In this document: positions 31,047-42,606 of the stretch, in pieces | Position numbering within the stretch: the first letter of the stretch is position 1 | Layout: each line of letters starts with the position of its first letter | Source of the DNA: Hyphomonadaceae bacterium UBA5336 | GTDB taxonomy: Bacteria > Pseudomonadota > Alphaproteobacteria > Caulobacterales > Hyphomonadaceae | Assembly: GCA_002408125.1 (NCBI GenBank) | Contig: DHQO01000027.1 | Location: forward strand, 1 to 54,197 | Reading direction: 5' to 3' | Length of the DNA stretch: 54,197 nt | Made by a program: the position numbers and the translations under genes | Notes under the pieces: generated by a model | What the model was told of the DNA's origin: nothing | The model's database searches: none | What the model saw: only the letters and a program-made list of their open reading frames with translations

Positions 31047-32003
31047 ATGGAACCGCGCGCAAACTATGCCCTGATCGGGGCTTTCGTGCTCTTCGCCGCC
31101 GTCGCCCTGATGGGCTTCACCCTGTGGCTGGGACAAAACCAGTTCCGGCAATCCTTCGATGAATACGACATCGTGTTCGAAGGCCCGGTGACGCTCGAAG
31201 AGGGCGCCTCGGTGCGCTATATCGGCATCAAGGTTGGTGAGGTGCGCTGGGTGCGGATCGACCGGTCCGACCCTTCCAAGGTGCGCACGCGCATCCGCAT
31301 CGACAGCGAGACCCCGGTGAAAGTGGACTCCACCGCCAATATCGATTTCGCGGGGATCACCGGCATCACCTTCGTCCAGATCAATGCCGGCAAGGCGACC
31401 TCGCCCCCGCTGGAGCGCCAACCCGGCCAGCCCGTGCCCATCATCCAGGCCGACCGCACCCAACTCGAGGAGCTGATCAATTCCGGCCGATCCATTCTTG
31501 GCCAGGCCAATGTCACCGCCGACCAGATCAACAAGTTGCTGACGGACGAAAACATCACCCGGGTGGAAAACACTCTGGTAAATCTCGAGGTCTTTTCCGA
31601 GCGCCTCGCCACGGAGGAAAACCTCGTGCGCAACGCCAATGAGACACTGGTCAGCCTGCGCGAGACCTCCGACCGCTTCAACGCCGTCGGCCGCCAGCTC
31701 CAGTCTGTGGGCGAAAATGCCGACCGGCGCATCGCCGATATGGGCGATGCGATCGACACGCTGGCTGGCGAGGCAAGCGCGGCGCTCGACGATTTCGCCG
31801 CCGCCAGCAACGAGACCGAACGCGCCGCGACCGGCATCGCCGATCTTGCCGATGGCAGCGCCAATGATGCGATGGTGGATATACGGCTCGCCGCCCAGGA
31901 CTTCCGCCGCCTGACCGTGCGGCTTGAAGACTTCGTTCGCGAACTTGAACAGAACCCGCAGGTCCTGGTGGCCGGCGATGCCCGGCCTTATGAGGGAGAC
32001 TGA
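31047..32003 (+). CDS. MlaD/MCE-domain substrate-binding protein
   Basis: Membrane-anchored periplasmic protein of 318 residues that forms the lipid-conducting ring. One N-terminal span (about 8-28) is followed by an MCE domain (about 38-115: YDIVFEGPVTLEEGASVRYIGIKVGEVRWVRI). A long helical region follows (about 140-290, including TVRLEDFVRELEQNPQVLV at the end), the tail segment typical of alphaproteobacterial versions. AGGAGG precedes the ATG. It is the third gene in the operon, 15 bases after the ATPase gene and one base before the lipoprotein gene. Confidence 0.94.
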   Translation: MEPRANYALIGAFVLFAAVALMGFTLWLGQNQFRQSFDEYDIVFEGPVTLEEGASVRYIGIKVGEVRWVRIDRSDPSKVRTRIRIDSETPVKVDSTANIDFAGITGITFVQINAGKATSPPLERQPGQPVPIIQADRTQLEELINSGRSILGQANVTADQINKLLTDENITRVENTLVNLEVFSERLATEENLVRNANETLVSLRETSDRFNAVGRQLQSVGENADRRIADMGDAIDTLAGEASAALDDFAAASNETERAATGIADLADGSANDAMVDIRLAAQDFRRLTVRLEDFVRELEQNPQVLVAGDARPYEGD

Positions 32004-32004
32004 C

Positions 32005-32600
32005 ATGGCGCTCATCCGCCCCATCGCCGCACTGGCGGGACTGGCTCTCCTTTCAGCCTGTGTCTCGGTTCTCCCCGAGCAGCAGACCCCGAACGCGCTC
32101 TACCGGCTCGGCGATGTACCGCCGGTCGCCGAACTCGATGCCAACCTTGTGGTACGCGAGCCCATGGCCGAGCGTGTGCTGGGCGGTCAGGACATGGTGG
32201 TCGAAAGCGCCGATGGCGGCCTTCGCCTGATCCAGGGCGTGGAATGGGCCGGCCGGCTGACCCGCCTCATGCAGGGGGGGATGATCGACGCCCTGTCCGG
32301 GGAAGGCGATGGCATCGCAGTGCCGGAACTCGCGGGCGCGCCGGGTGCGTATGAGCTGAGCTGGCGGATCAAGGATCTCACCCTGTTCAGCGGCGAAGGC
32401 GGCAGCGACCGCGCCGTCTGCGTGCTGGATCTCACCTTGATGGAAGGGCGCAGCCGCGCACCTGTGGCCCAGGGCAAGGTGCGCACGGAAGTGGCCATCA
32501 GCACGCGCTCGCCTGAACGCCGCGCCCAGGCCCTGTCACAGGCTGCACGCGACTGCCTCGCCGAGGCGGCCGTGTTTGTCTCCGGCGCGGTGAACGAAGC

Positions 32601-32625
<25 letters not shown>
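32005..32625 (+). CDS. ABC-type transport auxiliary lipoprotein (PqiC/LptE-like, ABC_trans_aux)
   Basis: A 206-residue outer-membrane-directed lipoprotein (lipobox LSAC, Cys19) of the ABC_trans_aux family. It probably links the MCE ring to the outer membrane. The opening PNALYRLGDVPP, then LVVREPMAERVLGGQDMVVE and GGLRLIQGVEWAGRLTRLMQ, correspond to the family core; a late DRAVCVLDLTLMEGRSRAPVAQGKVRTEVAI strand pattern follows. GGGAG lies before the ATG, which is one base past the mlaD stop. It is the last gene of the operon, and its 3' end overlaps the kinase gene on the other strand by 25 bases. Confidence 0.88.
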
Positions 32626-35036
<2,411 letters not shown>

Positions 35037-35078
35037 GAATTCGTCTTGGGGCGGAAGTCTTGCCTAATTGTTAACGTG

Positions 35079-35094
35079 GTTAACCTGCGCTTAA
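35079..35094 (-). promoter_or_regulatory. CtrA box upstream of the PleC-like kinase
   Basis: On the minus strand TTAAGCGCAGGTTAAC matches the CtrA consensus TTAA-N7-TTAAC exactly. A second GTTAAC (35070-35075) follows four bases later. The box overlaps the stop codon of pepN (35080-35082) and ends 42 bases before the kinase GTG, the spacing expected of a CtrA-activated promoter with a short leader. Binding is inferred from the consensus. Confidence 0.72.
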
Positions 35095-37686
35095 GGCTCT
35101 TGAAACGATATCGGTCGCATTCTGGGACAGATCATCTTCCGAAAGCGCTCTCAGCACCTCCTCGGCCTTGCCGCGGGCGCGGGGCTCCAGACTGCGCCAT
35201 TGCTCGAACGCCGTCAGCAGGCGCGCGGCCAGCGAGGGGTTCCGAGCATCGGCCTGGCGCACCAGATCGGCCAGGAAACGGTACCCGCTGCCATCGGGGG
35301 CATGGAAGGCGGCAAGGTTCTGCATCGCGAACACTCCGGCCACGGCGCGGACACGATTCGGATTGGAAAGATCAAAGTCCGGACGGCTGGTCAGCGCATC
35401 GAGGCCCGCGGCATTTTCCACCGCCATGGCGCCGACCTGATACCATTTGTCCACCACCAGCGGATGGTCCTTCCACTGGTCATGGAAAGCAGCAAAGGCA
35501 TCGCCCCTGAGCCCCTCGGCCTCACCTGTCGCGCGCAGGCAGGCCAGCTGCTCTGTCATGTTCGGCGCGGCCGCATAGAGGCTGGCGAGACGTGCCCGGT
35601 CTTCTTCGGACCCGCGCGCGCCCAGCAGCGAGATCATCGATCCGCGCAGGGCCCGCACGCCGGCCTGTTCGGCATCCGGCTTGAACGGCGCCGGCGAGGG
35701 CGCGTCGAGAACGGTGTCGGCGAATTCGGCCAGGCGCGGATGATCGAGCAGGGCCGCGCGCAGATTGCGCCGAGCCTGTGACAGCGCGGCCGGATCAACC
35801 GGGGTGCGCGCCTGGAACAGCTCAGCGACGCTCGGCACACCGGTCAGCAGGGAGGCATAGGCCGGGTCGGTCTCCGCCGCGCCGATCACGGCAGTGGCCA
35901 ATGTCTCGACCAGGTCCGGATCGGGCCCGTTCGCATCGCCATAAGCCATGGCCAGCACGTCGCGTTTGACCAGAGATTGCAGCCCGTCCCACTGGTTGAA
36001 GGGGTTGGTCTCGGTGCGCACGAGCATGTGCTGCTCCTCGACACTGAGATCGTCCTTTACATTGATCGGGGCGGAAAAGCCGCGATTGAAGCTCAGCAGC
36101 GGGCGCGCCTTGCGCGGGGCTGTCTGATAGGCGATCTCGGCCGAAGCGGTGTCGAGCACGAAGAGGTGTTCGTCCGCCCCGAGATCTGTCTCAAGATGGC
36201 CACCCTCCCCGTCGAGCAGGGCCCAGCGCAGCGGGATGGGCAGGGGTCCGGGGTTTTTCACCACCGGGGTCGGCGGATTGGTCTGGCGGAGCCGGATCAC
36301 GCCCTTGCCCGTCTTCGGATCGAACTCGTGCTGCACGGTCACGGTTGGCGTGCCGGGCTGGCTGTACCAGACCATGAAATGGGAAAGATCCTCGCCGCTG
36401 GCTTCGGCAAAGCAGGCATAGAAATCCTCGATCGTCGCGGCATGGCCATCGAACCGGTCGAAATAGAGCGTCATGCCGCGCGCGAAGGCCTCATCGCCGA
36501 TCAGCGTCTTCAGCATGCGGATGAGTTCGGAGCCCTTCTCATAGACGGTGGCCGTGTAGAGATTATCCACGCTGGCATAGCTGGCCGGGCGCACCGGATG
36601 GGCGAGCGGCCCGCCATCCTCGGCGAACTGGCGCGTGCGCAGGCGGATCACATCCTTGATCCGCTGCACCGGGCGCGCACGCATGTCGGAGGAGAACTCC
36701 TGATCGCGAAAGACGGTGAGGCCCTCTTTCAGGCAGAGCTGGAACCAGTCGCGGCAGGTGATCCGGTTGCCGGTCCAGTTGTGGAAATATTCGTGCGCAA
36801 CGATGGATTCGATGGCCTCGAAATCGAAATCGGTGGCGGTCGCTTCGTCGGCCAGCACATAGGCGGAGTTGAAGACGTTCAGCCCCTTGTTCTCCATGGC
36901 GCCGAAATTGAAGTCGCGCACGGCGACGATGTTGAAGACGCCGAGATCGTATTCGCGACCGAACACTTCTTCGTCCCAGCGCATGGACCGTTTCAGGCTG
37001 TCCATGGCATAGGCCGCGCGTTCGGCATCGCCCTTGTCGACATGCACGGCGAGATCGACCTTGTGGCCGTTCATTGTGGTGAAGCTGTCGGTGAAGACGT
37101 CATAGTCGCCCGCACAGAGCGCAAAGAGATAGGACGGTTTGGGGTGCGGATCGTCCCATTCGGCAAAATGACGCCCATCGCCAAGATCGCCGGTTGCCCC
37201 CGGCGTGCCATTGGACAGGAGATAGGGGAACTCGGCCTTCTCGCCCTCGATGCGGACATGAAAGCGGCTCATCACATCCGGCCGGTCTGGCCAGTAGGTG
37301 ATGCGGCGGAACCCGTCGGCCTCGCACTGGGTACAGAGCCGCCCGCCGGAAACATAGAGCCCGGACAGGACGGTGTTCTGCGCCGGCTTGTTTACCACGG
37401 TGAGTTCCAGCTCGAACGCGTCCGGCACATCCTCAAGCACCAGGGCCTCGTCTGACAGCGTATAGGCGTCTTCAGACAGCGGCTTGCCGTCGATCGCAAT
37501 GGATTTCAGCTCGAGGTCGACCCCGTTCAGCACCATCTCGCCCGGCGCCGTGCGCATCACTTTCAGGCGGCTGTCGACTTCCGTTGCATCCTTATCCAGC
37601 CGGAAAACCAGATGAACCTGGTCGATCTGGAACGGATAAGGCGTATAGTCTTCAAGCTTGACGGGAACGGGCGTATCGGTGCGCAT
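35080..37686 (-). CDS. pepN: Aminopeptidase N (M1 zinc metallopeptidase)
   Basis: Cytoplasmic exopeptidase that removes N-terminal residues in peptide turnover. It has 868 residues from the ATG at 37686, the usual length of the E. coli-type PepN. The substrate-binding motif GAMENKG is at 262-268 and the zinc site HEYFH with distal Glu is His298, His302 and Glu321. The C-terminal DUF3458-like region is complete. A longer reading to 37737 adds 17 unconserved residues; GCAGG before 37686 supports the shorter form. It is divergent from the VanZ-like gene, and its last codon lies within the CtrA box of the downstream kinase gene. Confidence 0.97.
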   Translation of the reverse strand: MRTDTPVPVKLEDYTPYPFQIDQVHLVFRLDKDATEVDSRLKVMRTAPGEMVLNGVDLELKSIAIDGKPLSEDAYTLSDEALVLEDVPDAFELELTVVNKPAQNTVLSGLYVSGGRLCTQCEADGFRRITYWPDRPDVMSRFHVRIEGEKAEFPYLLSNGTPGATGDLGDGRHFAEWDDPHPKPSYLFALCAGDYDVFTDSFTTMNGHKVDLAVHVDKGDAERAAYAMDSLKRSMRWDEEVFGREYDLGVFNIVAVRDFNFGAMENKGLNVFNSAYVLADEATATDFDFEAIESIVAHEYFHNWTGNRITCRDWFQLCLKEGLTVFRDQEFSSDMRARPVQRIKDVIRLRTRQFAEDGGPLAHPVRPASYASVDNLYTATVYEKGSELIRMLKTLIGDEAFARGMTLYFDRFDGHAATIEDFYACFAEASGEDLSHFMVWYSQPGTPTVTVQHEFDPKTGKGVIRLRQTNPPTPVVKNPGPLPIPLRWALLDGEGGHLETDLGADEHLFVLDTASAEIAYQTAPRKARPLLSFNRGFSAPINVKDDLSVEEQHMLVRTETNPFNQWDGLQSLVKRDVLAMAYGDANGPDPDLVETLATAVIGAAETDPAYASLLTGVPSVAELFQARTPVDPAALSQARRNLRAALLDHPRLAEFADTVLDAPSPAPFKPDAEQAGVRALRGSMISLLGARGSEEDRARLASLYAAAPNMTEQLACLRATGEAEGLRGDAFAAFHDQWKDHPLVVDKWYQVGAMAVENAAGLDALTSRPDFDLSNPNRVRAVAGVFAMQNLAAFHAPDGSGYRFLADLVRQADARNPSLAARLLTAFEQWRSLEPRARGKAEEVLRALSEDDLSQNATDIVSRALSAG

Positions 37687-37764
37687 GGGCCTGCTTTCGT
37701 TGCAGTCGTAAGATCGATACCGAGATGGGGGTATCACGGGGTCAATGGCAAGAGGGGGTAGCGC

Positions 37765-38118
37765 ATGATGGCTGGGATTGCCCGGGTAACGGCCTGGCTG
37801 TTGCTCGCAGCCTATGTGGTTTTGCTGGTCTGGCTATCGCTGCGCGAGCCGTCTGCCGGGGGCCAGCCACCCGGGCTCGACAAGCTCTATCACTTCCTCG
37901 CCTATGGCGGGCTTATGGTGCTGCTGGTCGTCGCGATGGGGATGGAGCGCATGTGGCGCGCCTTCCTGCTGGCCAGCATATTCGGCTTTGTGATGGAAAT
38001 CGCCCAGGCCACGCTGTCGGCCGTGCGCGAGCCAAGTCTGCTCGATGCCGCGGCCAACATGACCGGGGCAGGCGTGGCCGGCATCTTCATCATTTTGATC
38101 GGCCGGCTGCGCGCTTGA
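37765..38118 (+). CDS. VanZ-like small membrane protein
   Basis: A 117-residue protein with four hydrophobic spans. The motif PGLDKLYHFLAYGGLMVLL (about 35-53) is the conserved VanZ/phosphotransbutyrylase-like segment with Asp, Lys and His, and FGFVMEIAQATLSAVREPSLLDAAANMTGAGVAG is the second conserved half. The family's role is mostly unknown (teicoplanin resistance in one case, envelope-related in others). GGGGG at 37752-37756 precedes the ATG; the next codon is also ATG. It is divergent from pepN and converges on the following gene. Confidence 0.82.
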   Translation: MMAGIARVTAWLLLAAYVVLLVWLSLREPSAGGQPPGLDKLYHFLAYGGLMVLLVVAMGMERMWRAFLLASIFGFVMEIAQATLSAVREPSLLDAAANMTGAGVAGIFIILIGRLRA

Positions 38119-38120
38119 GA

Positions 38121-38702
38121 CTATTCGGCCGCAACGGAGGTTGCGTCCGCTTGCGTGGGCGGCATGTGATAAACATCGCGCAGGATGGACGAAAACGCCT
38201 TGGCCTGCTCGACCAGGTCTGACGGCAGGTCCTGGGGCTGTTCGGACGCGTATTTCACGAAGATGCGGATCTGGCGCAGCATGCTCGGCGCATTCATGAT
38301 CAGGCGCGCCTGGTGTTCGATCTTGCCCGGATCGCGGTCATATTCCGCGCCCGGCACACGCCAGCCGCCCCAGTCATTCTCATCGGTCAGGATGACCGGG
38401 AAGGTGCCCGGATAGGGATGATGGGCCGAGGTCTCGGCGTCCTGCCAGCGGTTGCGCATGCGGAAGATGCGCCATTCCTCGCCGGTCAGGGAGTCCTGGG
38501 GGTTGCCCTGGCGCTCGTTCAGCTTGGCTTCCGAGACCAGCTCGCCGCCGGTAAATTCGCGGCCGAGGCCGACGTCGTAGGTGACGCGCAGGGGCTCTGG
38601 CACATCCTTGACCCAGTGCGGGATGACCCGCTCAACCATGGCAAATGTGCCCACGGGCTTAACGAAAACACGCTGGTGTTTGTGGAAGAGGGCCTTCGCC
38701 AT
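38121..38702 (-). CDS. Conserved-looking soluble protein of unknown function
   Basis: A 193-residue protein that I cannot place in a family. It has no signal peptide or membrane span. It is rich in Trp, Arg and Pro in the middle (EEWRIFRMRNRWQDAE, HPYPGTFPVILTDENDWGGWRVPG), which suggests a compact fold, and ends in a helical segment followed by an Ala/Thr-rich tail. GGGAG lies six bases before the ATG. The 182-base gap upstream is AT-rich in its first half and shared with the divergent acyl-CoA dehydrogenase gene. Confidence 0.75.
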   Translation of the reverse strand: MAKALFHKHQRVFVKPVGTFAMVERVIPHWVKDVPEPLRVTYDVGLGREFTGGELVSEAKLNERQGNPQDSLTGEEWRIFRMRNRWQDAETSAHHPYPGTFPVILTDENDWGGWRVPGAEYDRDPGKIEHQARLIMNAPSMLRQIRIFVKYASEQPQDLPSDLVEQAKAFSSILRDVYHMPPTQADATSVAAE

Positions 38703-38884
38703 CCTGGTCTCCCGAAAGGTTCAGCCTCCCTATCTCACACTCCATTTGCAGTTCGGTTTATCGGTTCGCTCAAATTTGATGTTTCCCTCTTCTAAGCGCC
38801 TTTCCTCGCGTGAGGGCTTCCCGCCGCAGGGCCGTGCGATATGCTCCGACCAAAAGATAAATGCCCGGAGGAAACGAGAGCCCC

Positions 38885-40000
38885 ATGAACTTCGACTTTT
38901 CCGAAGACCAGAAATTCCTGCGCGATGAAGCGCGCAAGTTTCTGACCGCGCAATGTCCGTCCACCGCCGTGCGCGCCGTGCTCGACGCTGAAGACATCAC
39001 TCATGACGCGAAGCTCTGGAGCCAGATCGGTGAGATGGGCTGGCTCGGCGCAGCGATCCCCGAAGAACATGGCGGGCTCGGCCTCGGCATGCTGGAGCTG
39101 TGCGTGATCGCAGAAGAGCTTGGCCGTGTGCTCGCCCCGGTGCCGTTTTCCTCCACCGTCTACATGCTCGCCGAAACGCTGAAGCTCGCCGGCAGCGAGG
39201 GCCAGAAAGCCGCGCTGCTGCCGAAACTCGCGAGCGGCGAGGTGATCGGCGCGCTGGCACTATCGGAAGGCCCGGGCGAACCGGACCCGGCCAGTCTCAG
39301 TGTGCGGTTCGAGGGCGGCAAGCTCACCGGCACCAAGATCCCGGTCACCGATGGCGATATTGCGAGCCATGCCGTGGTGCTCGCGGCCGAGGGCTCCGGC
39401 GCGAGCCTTGTGCTGGTGGACCTCAATGCCGGCGGGGTTGTGCGCAATCCGGTAAAGACCCTCGATCCGACGCGCAGCCATGCCGAGCTTGTCTTCGATG
39501 GCACGCCGGCAGAACGGCTCGGCGAGGCCGGCGCGGGCGCCGGATTGCTCGGCCAGTTGCTCGACCGCGTCGCCGTCCTCCTCGCCTTCGAACAGCTTGG
39601 CGGGGCTTCGCGCTGCCTGGAGATGGCCACCGACTATGCCAAGGAGCGATATGCCTTCGGCCGGCCCATTGGCGGCAACCAGGCGATCAAGCACAAGCTC
39701 GCCGAGATGTATGTGAAGAACGAGGTCGCGCGGTCCAACTGTTTCTACGGTGCCTGGGCGCTGTCATCGGACGCCCCGGAAATGCCGGAAGCGGCGGCGG
39801 CGGCCCGCCTTGCCGCCAGCGAGGCCTACTGGTTTGCTGCGAAGGAAAACATCCAGACCCATGGCGGCATGGGCTTTACCTGGGAGGTCGACGCCCACCT
39901 CTACTATCGCCGCGCCAAGCTTCTGGCGGTCCAGGCCGGCGCACCGAAAGTCTGGAAGGAAAAACTGATCCGCGCACTGGAAACGAAGAATGCGGCGTAG
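38885..40000 (+). CDS. Acyl-CoA dehydrogenase family protein (first of a pair)
   Basis: FAD-dependent enzyme of 371 residues that introduces a double bond into an acyl-CoA. The N-terminal helical domain starts MNFDFSEDQKFLRDEARKFL. ALALSEGPGEPDP is at the beta-domain edge. YAFGRPIGGNQAIKHKLAEMYVKNE and HGGMGFTWEVDAHLYYRRAKLL in the C-terminal domain are typical. The ATG at 38885 is chosen over one at 38861 because the family begins there; GAGAG lies five bases upstream. The middle domain is shorter than in classical enzymes, as in CaiA/FadE-like partners that work as heteromers with a second subunit, for which the downstream dehydrogenase is the natural candidate (inference). Confidence 0.92.
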   Translation: MNFDFSEDQKFLRDEARKFLTAQCPSTAVRAVLDAEDITHDAKLWSQIGEMGWLGAAIPEEHGGLGLGMLELCVIAEELGRVLAPVPFSSTVYMLAETLKLAGSEGQKAALLPKLASGEVIGALALSEGPGEPDPASLSVRFEGGKLTGTKIPVTDGDIASHAVVLAAEGSGASLVLVDLNAGGVVRNPVKTLDPTRSHAELVFDGTPAERLGEAGAGAGLLGQLLDRVAVLLAFEQLGGASRCLEMATDYAKERYAFGRPIGGNQAIKHKLAEMYVKNEVARSNCFYGAWALSSDAPEMPEAAAAARLAASEAYWFAAKENIQTHGGMGFTWEVDAHLYYRRAKLLAVQAGAPKVWKEKLIRALETKNAA

Positions 40001-40373
40001 GCTGATCATATTTTGTTTGGCCGTTTCAGGCTGTACACTGAGCGACGTTCCGCCAGGGGCAATTTCGGTCGCTGATGCCTATCGCCATCCCGAGACTTTT
40101 CGCGGTCAGGAAGTTACTGTGTGCGGCTGGGCCACGAACGAATTTGAAAATGTACAGATCACGCACACCAAGCATCGCCGCGCGAATGATGAGCCGGGCC
40201 TGGGTGTGCGGTGGGCCGACAACGCACGCAGGACCGACGGTCCGGAATATATGTGTATTGAAGGACGGGTCGAGCCCCTTGGCAGGTGGCAAGAATTTGA
40301 CAAGCCAAACCCTGACAGCATCTGGATTTCAACCGGTCATCTCTATGACTGGGTATTGGATCAGCAAAACTAG
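39990..40373 (+). CDS. Small low-GC lipoprotein inside the acyl-CoA dehydrogenase operon
   Basis: A 127-residue product with a lipoprotein signal (MRRRLIIFCLAVSGC, Cys15). The mature part SVADAYRHPETFRGQEVTVCGWATNEFENVQI resembles an OB-fold entry strand pattern, but no family is certain. It starts 11 bases before the end of the first dehydrogenase gene, in another frame, and ends 18 bases before the second. Its base composition is visibly lower in GC than both neighbours, with codons such as ATA and TTT at the start. This suggests a recent insertion that left the operon intact. Two cysteines (in TVCGW and YMCIEG) could form a disulfide. Confidence 0.7.
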   Translation: MRRRLIIFCLAVSGCTLSDVPPGAISVADAYRHPETFRGQEVTVCGWATNEFENVQITHTKHRRANDEPGLGVRWADNARRTDGPEYMCIEGRVEPLGRWQEFDKPNPDSIWISTGHLYDWVLDQQN

Positions 40374-40391
40374 CTGAGGAGGAAACGCAAA

Positions 40392-41597
40392 ATGGACTTC
40401 AACGATACCCCCGAAGAAGCCGCATTCCGCACCGAGGCGCGCGCCTTCCTGGAAAAGCACCTGGAGCCGAAGGGCGCCAAGCCGCTGCGCCAGCGGATTT
40501 CCGGCGAAGCGTTCATGCGAGAGGCCAAGGCCTGGCAGAAGATCAAGGCCGAGAACGGCTTTGCCCAGATCACCTGGCCGAAGGAGATCGGCGGGCGCGG
40601 CGGCACCCCGATGCAACAGGTGATCTGGAACCAGGAAGAGAGCCAGTTCGACGCCCCCACCGGGCCGTTCGCCATCGGGCTCGGCATGTGCGTGCCGACG
40701 GTCATCGCCTTCGGCTCGGACGCGCACAAGAAGCGTTATGTCCGCCCGGCGCTGACCGGGGAAGAAATCTGGTGCCAGCTCTTTTCCGAGCCCGCCGCCG
40801 GCTCCGATGTCGCCGGCGTGAAGACGCGCGCTGTACGCAATGGCGATGACTGGGTGATCAATGGCCAGAAAGTCTGGACCACCGGCGCGCATTTCTCCGA
40901 TTTCGGCATTGTCCTGTGCCGCACAGACCCGAAACAGCCCAAGCACAAGGGCCTGACCATGTTCATCGTGAACATGAAGGATCCGGGCGTGGAGGCCCGC
41001 CCGATCCACCAGGCCAGTGGCGGGCGGGAATTCAACGAGGTTTATTTCAGTGATGTGCGCATTCCGGATTCTGACCGGCTCGGCGAGGTCGGCGCGGGCT
41101 GGAAGGTCGCCCTCGTCACCCTGATGAATGAGCGGCTTGCCGTGGGCGGATCTCCGGGTCCGGACTGGGCCGAGATCATGGACTATGCCCGCAAGGCCGG
41201 CACGCTGGGCGACACCGCCTTCCGCGAAAAACTCGCCGACTGGTATGTCGCCGCGCAGGGCTACAAGCTGACCAAGTTCCGTTCACAGACGGCTCTCTCG
41301 CGCGGGGAAACGCCGGGTCCGGAAAATTCCATCGGCAAGATCATTACCGCCAACCAGCTACAGGATATCTGCAATGAAGCCATCGAGATGCAGGGCCATT
41401 ACGGCCTGATGGTGGATGAGGATACCATGCCCGCCGATGCTCTCTTTCAGCGCAGTTTCATGTGGGCGCCGGGCTTGCGGATCGCGGGCGGGACCGATGA
41501 GATCCTGAAGAACATCATCGCCGAGCGTGTGCTCGGCCTGCCCCAGGATGTGCGGGTGGACAAATCCGTGCCATTCGATGAGCTGAAGCAGGGCTAG
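40392..41597 (+). CDS. Acyl-CoA dehydrogenase family protein (second of a pair)
   Basis: FAD-dependent dehydrogenase of 401 residues. The N-terminal domain is MDFNDTPEEAAFRTEARAFLEKHL. The middle domain has CQLFSEPAAGSDVAGVKTRA and NGQKVWTTGAHFSDFGIVLCRT, which are hallmark FAD-contacting segments, and the C-terminal part has GGTDEILKNIIAERVLGLP. FNEVYFSDVRIPDSDRLGEVGAGWKVALVTLMNER is also diagnostic. A strong GAGGAGG precedes the ATG. With the first dehydrogenase and the hydrolase gene 10 bases downstream it forms a catabolic operon; the acyl substrate is unknown. Confidence 0.94.
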   Translation: MDFNDTPEEAAFRTEARAFLEKHLEPKGAKPLRQRISGEAFMREAKAWQKIKAENGFAQITWPKEIGGRGGTPMQQVIWNQEESQFDAPTGPFAIGLGMCVPTVIAFGSDAHKKRYVRPALTGEEIWCQLFSEPAAGSDVAGVKTRAVRNGDDWVINGQKVWTTGAHFSDFGIVLCRTDPKQPKHKGLTMFIVNMKDPGVEARPIHQASGGREFNEVYFSDVRIPDSDRLGEVGAGWKVALVTLMNERLAVGGSPGPDWAEIMDYARKAGTLGDTAFREKLADWYVAAQGYKLTKFRSQTALSRGETPGPENSIGKIITANQLQDICNEAIEMQGHYGLMVDEDTMPADALFQRSFMWAPGLRIAGGTDEILKNIIAERVLGLPQDVRVDKSVPFDELKQG

Positions 41598-41607
41598 GAG
41601 GCCGTCT

Positions 41608-42582
41608 ATGGACCAGCATTTCGAACGCATCGCCACCAATGGCATCCATTTGCGCGTCGCGCTGTCAGGCCCTGAGGATGGCCCGCTGGTGATCCTGGTG
41701 CATGGCTTTCCCGAGAGCTGGTATTCCTGGCGCCACCAGCTGAAGGCGCTTGGCGAGGCCGGCTATCGCATCGCCGCGCCGGATGTGCGCGGCTATGGCG
41801 GCTCGGACAAGCCGCACGAAGTCGAAGCCTATGACATGCAGAACATGGCCGCAGACATGGCCGGCCTCACCGAGGCACTCTCGCCGGATGCGCAGGCGGT
41901 CGTCATCGGCCATGACTGGGGCGCACCCATCGCCTGGAACAGCGCGCTCTTGCACCCTCACAGGTTTCGCGCCGTGGCCGGATTGTCCGTACCCCACATG
42001 CCTCAGGGCGAATATTCCTTCATCGACGTGGTCGATATGCTGTACACAAAGCAGGGCAAGTTCTTCTACCAGGTCTATTTCCAGGACGAAGGCCCGGCCG
42101 AGGCCGAGCTGGAAGCCGATACGGCCGCCACGATCCGCAAATTCTACTATTCCGCCTCCGGCGACATGCCCGATGGCACCTATCCCGCCGACAAGAAGCA
42201 TGGCGATGTCATGCTTACTGGCCTGCCGGAACCGGATCTTCCCCTGTCCTGGCTCACCGAGGAGGATGTCGCCTATTATGCCGGCGAGTTTGCCGCCTCC
42301 GGCTTTCGCGGACCGCTCAACCGCTACCGCAATCACCGCCGCGACCATGCCTATCTGCGCTCCGTCAGTGACCAGATCATACGCCAGCCGAGCTTTTTCA
42401 TCGGCGGTTCGATGGACCCCGTTCTGCGCATGATCCCCGGCCGCGATCCGCTCGCCCTGATGAAACCGGCCCTGCCGGGGCTGCAGGGCGCACATATCCT
42501 GGAGGGCTGCGGGCACTGGACCCAGCAGGAGCGCGCCAGCGAAGTCAACGAGCTTCTCCTCGGCTGGCTCGGCGGGCTCTGA
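41608..42582 (+). CDS. Alpha/beta-hydrolase, soluble epoxide-hydrolase-like
   Basis: A 324-residue hydrolase. The oxyanion-hole motif is HGFPESWYSWRHQ (about 32-44), and the nucleophile elbow GHDWG carries an aspartate (about residue 97), as in epoxide hydrolases and dehalogenases rather than esterases. The base His is in GCGHWTQQE. The cap region contains FFYQVYFQDEG, with tyrosines that could activate an epoxide. It follows the second dehydrogenase gene after 10 bases with GGAGG before the ATG, which suggests work on an oxidised acyl or cyclic compound. Confidence 0.9.
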   Translation: MDQHFERIATNGIHLRVALSGPEDGPLVILVHGFPESWYSWRHQLKALGEAGYRIAAPDVRGYGGSDKPHEVEAYDMQNMAADMAGLTEALSPDAQAVVIGHDWGAPIAWNSALLHPHRFRAVAGLSVPHMPQGEYSFIDVVDMLYTKQGKFFYQVYFQDEGPAEAELEADTAATIRKFYYSASGDMPDGTYPADKKHGDVMLTGLPEPDLPLSWLTEEDVAYYAGEFAASGFRGPLNRYRNHRRDHAYLRSVSDQIIRQPSFFIGGSMDPVLRMIPGRDPLALMKPALPGLQGAHILEGCGHWTQQERASEVNELLLGWLGGL

Positions 42583-42606
42583 AGGCAAGCAACCCATTTC
42601 ACCGCC

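Noticed and set aside
35977..37455. Plus-strand open frame of 492 residues over pepN
   Set aside because: Antisense shadow of pepN; composition and lack of motifs are typical of high-GC antisense frames.
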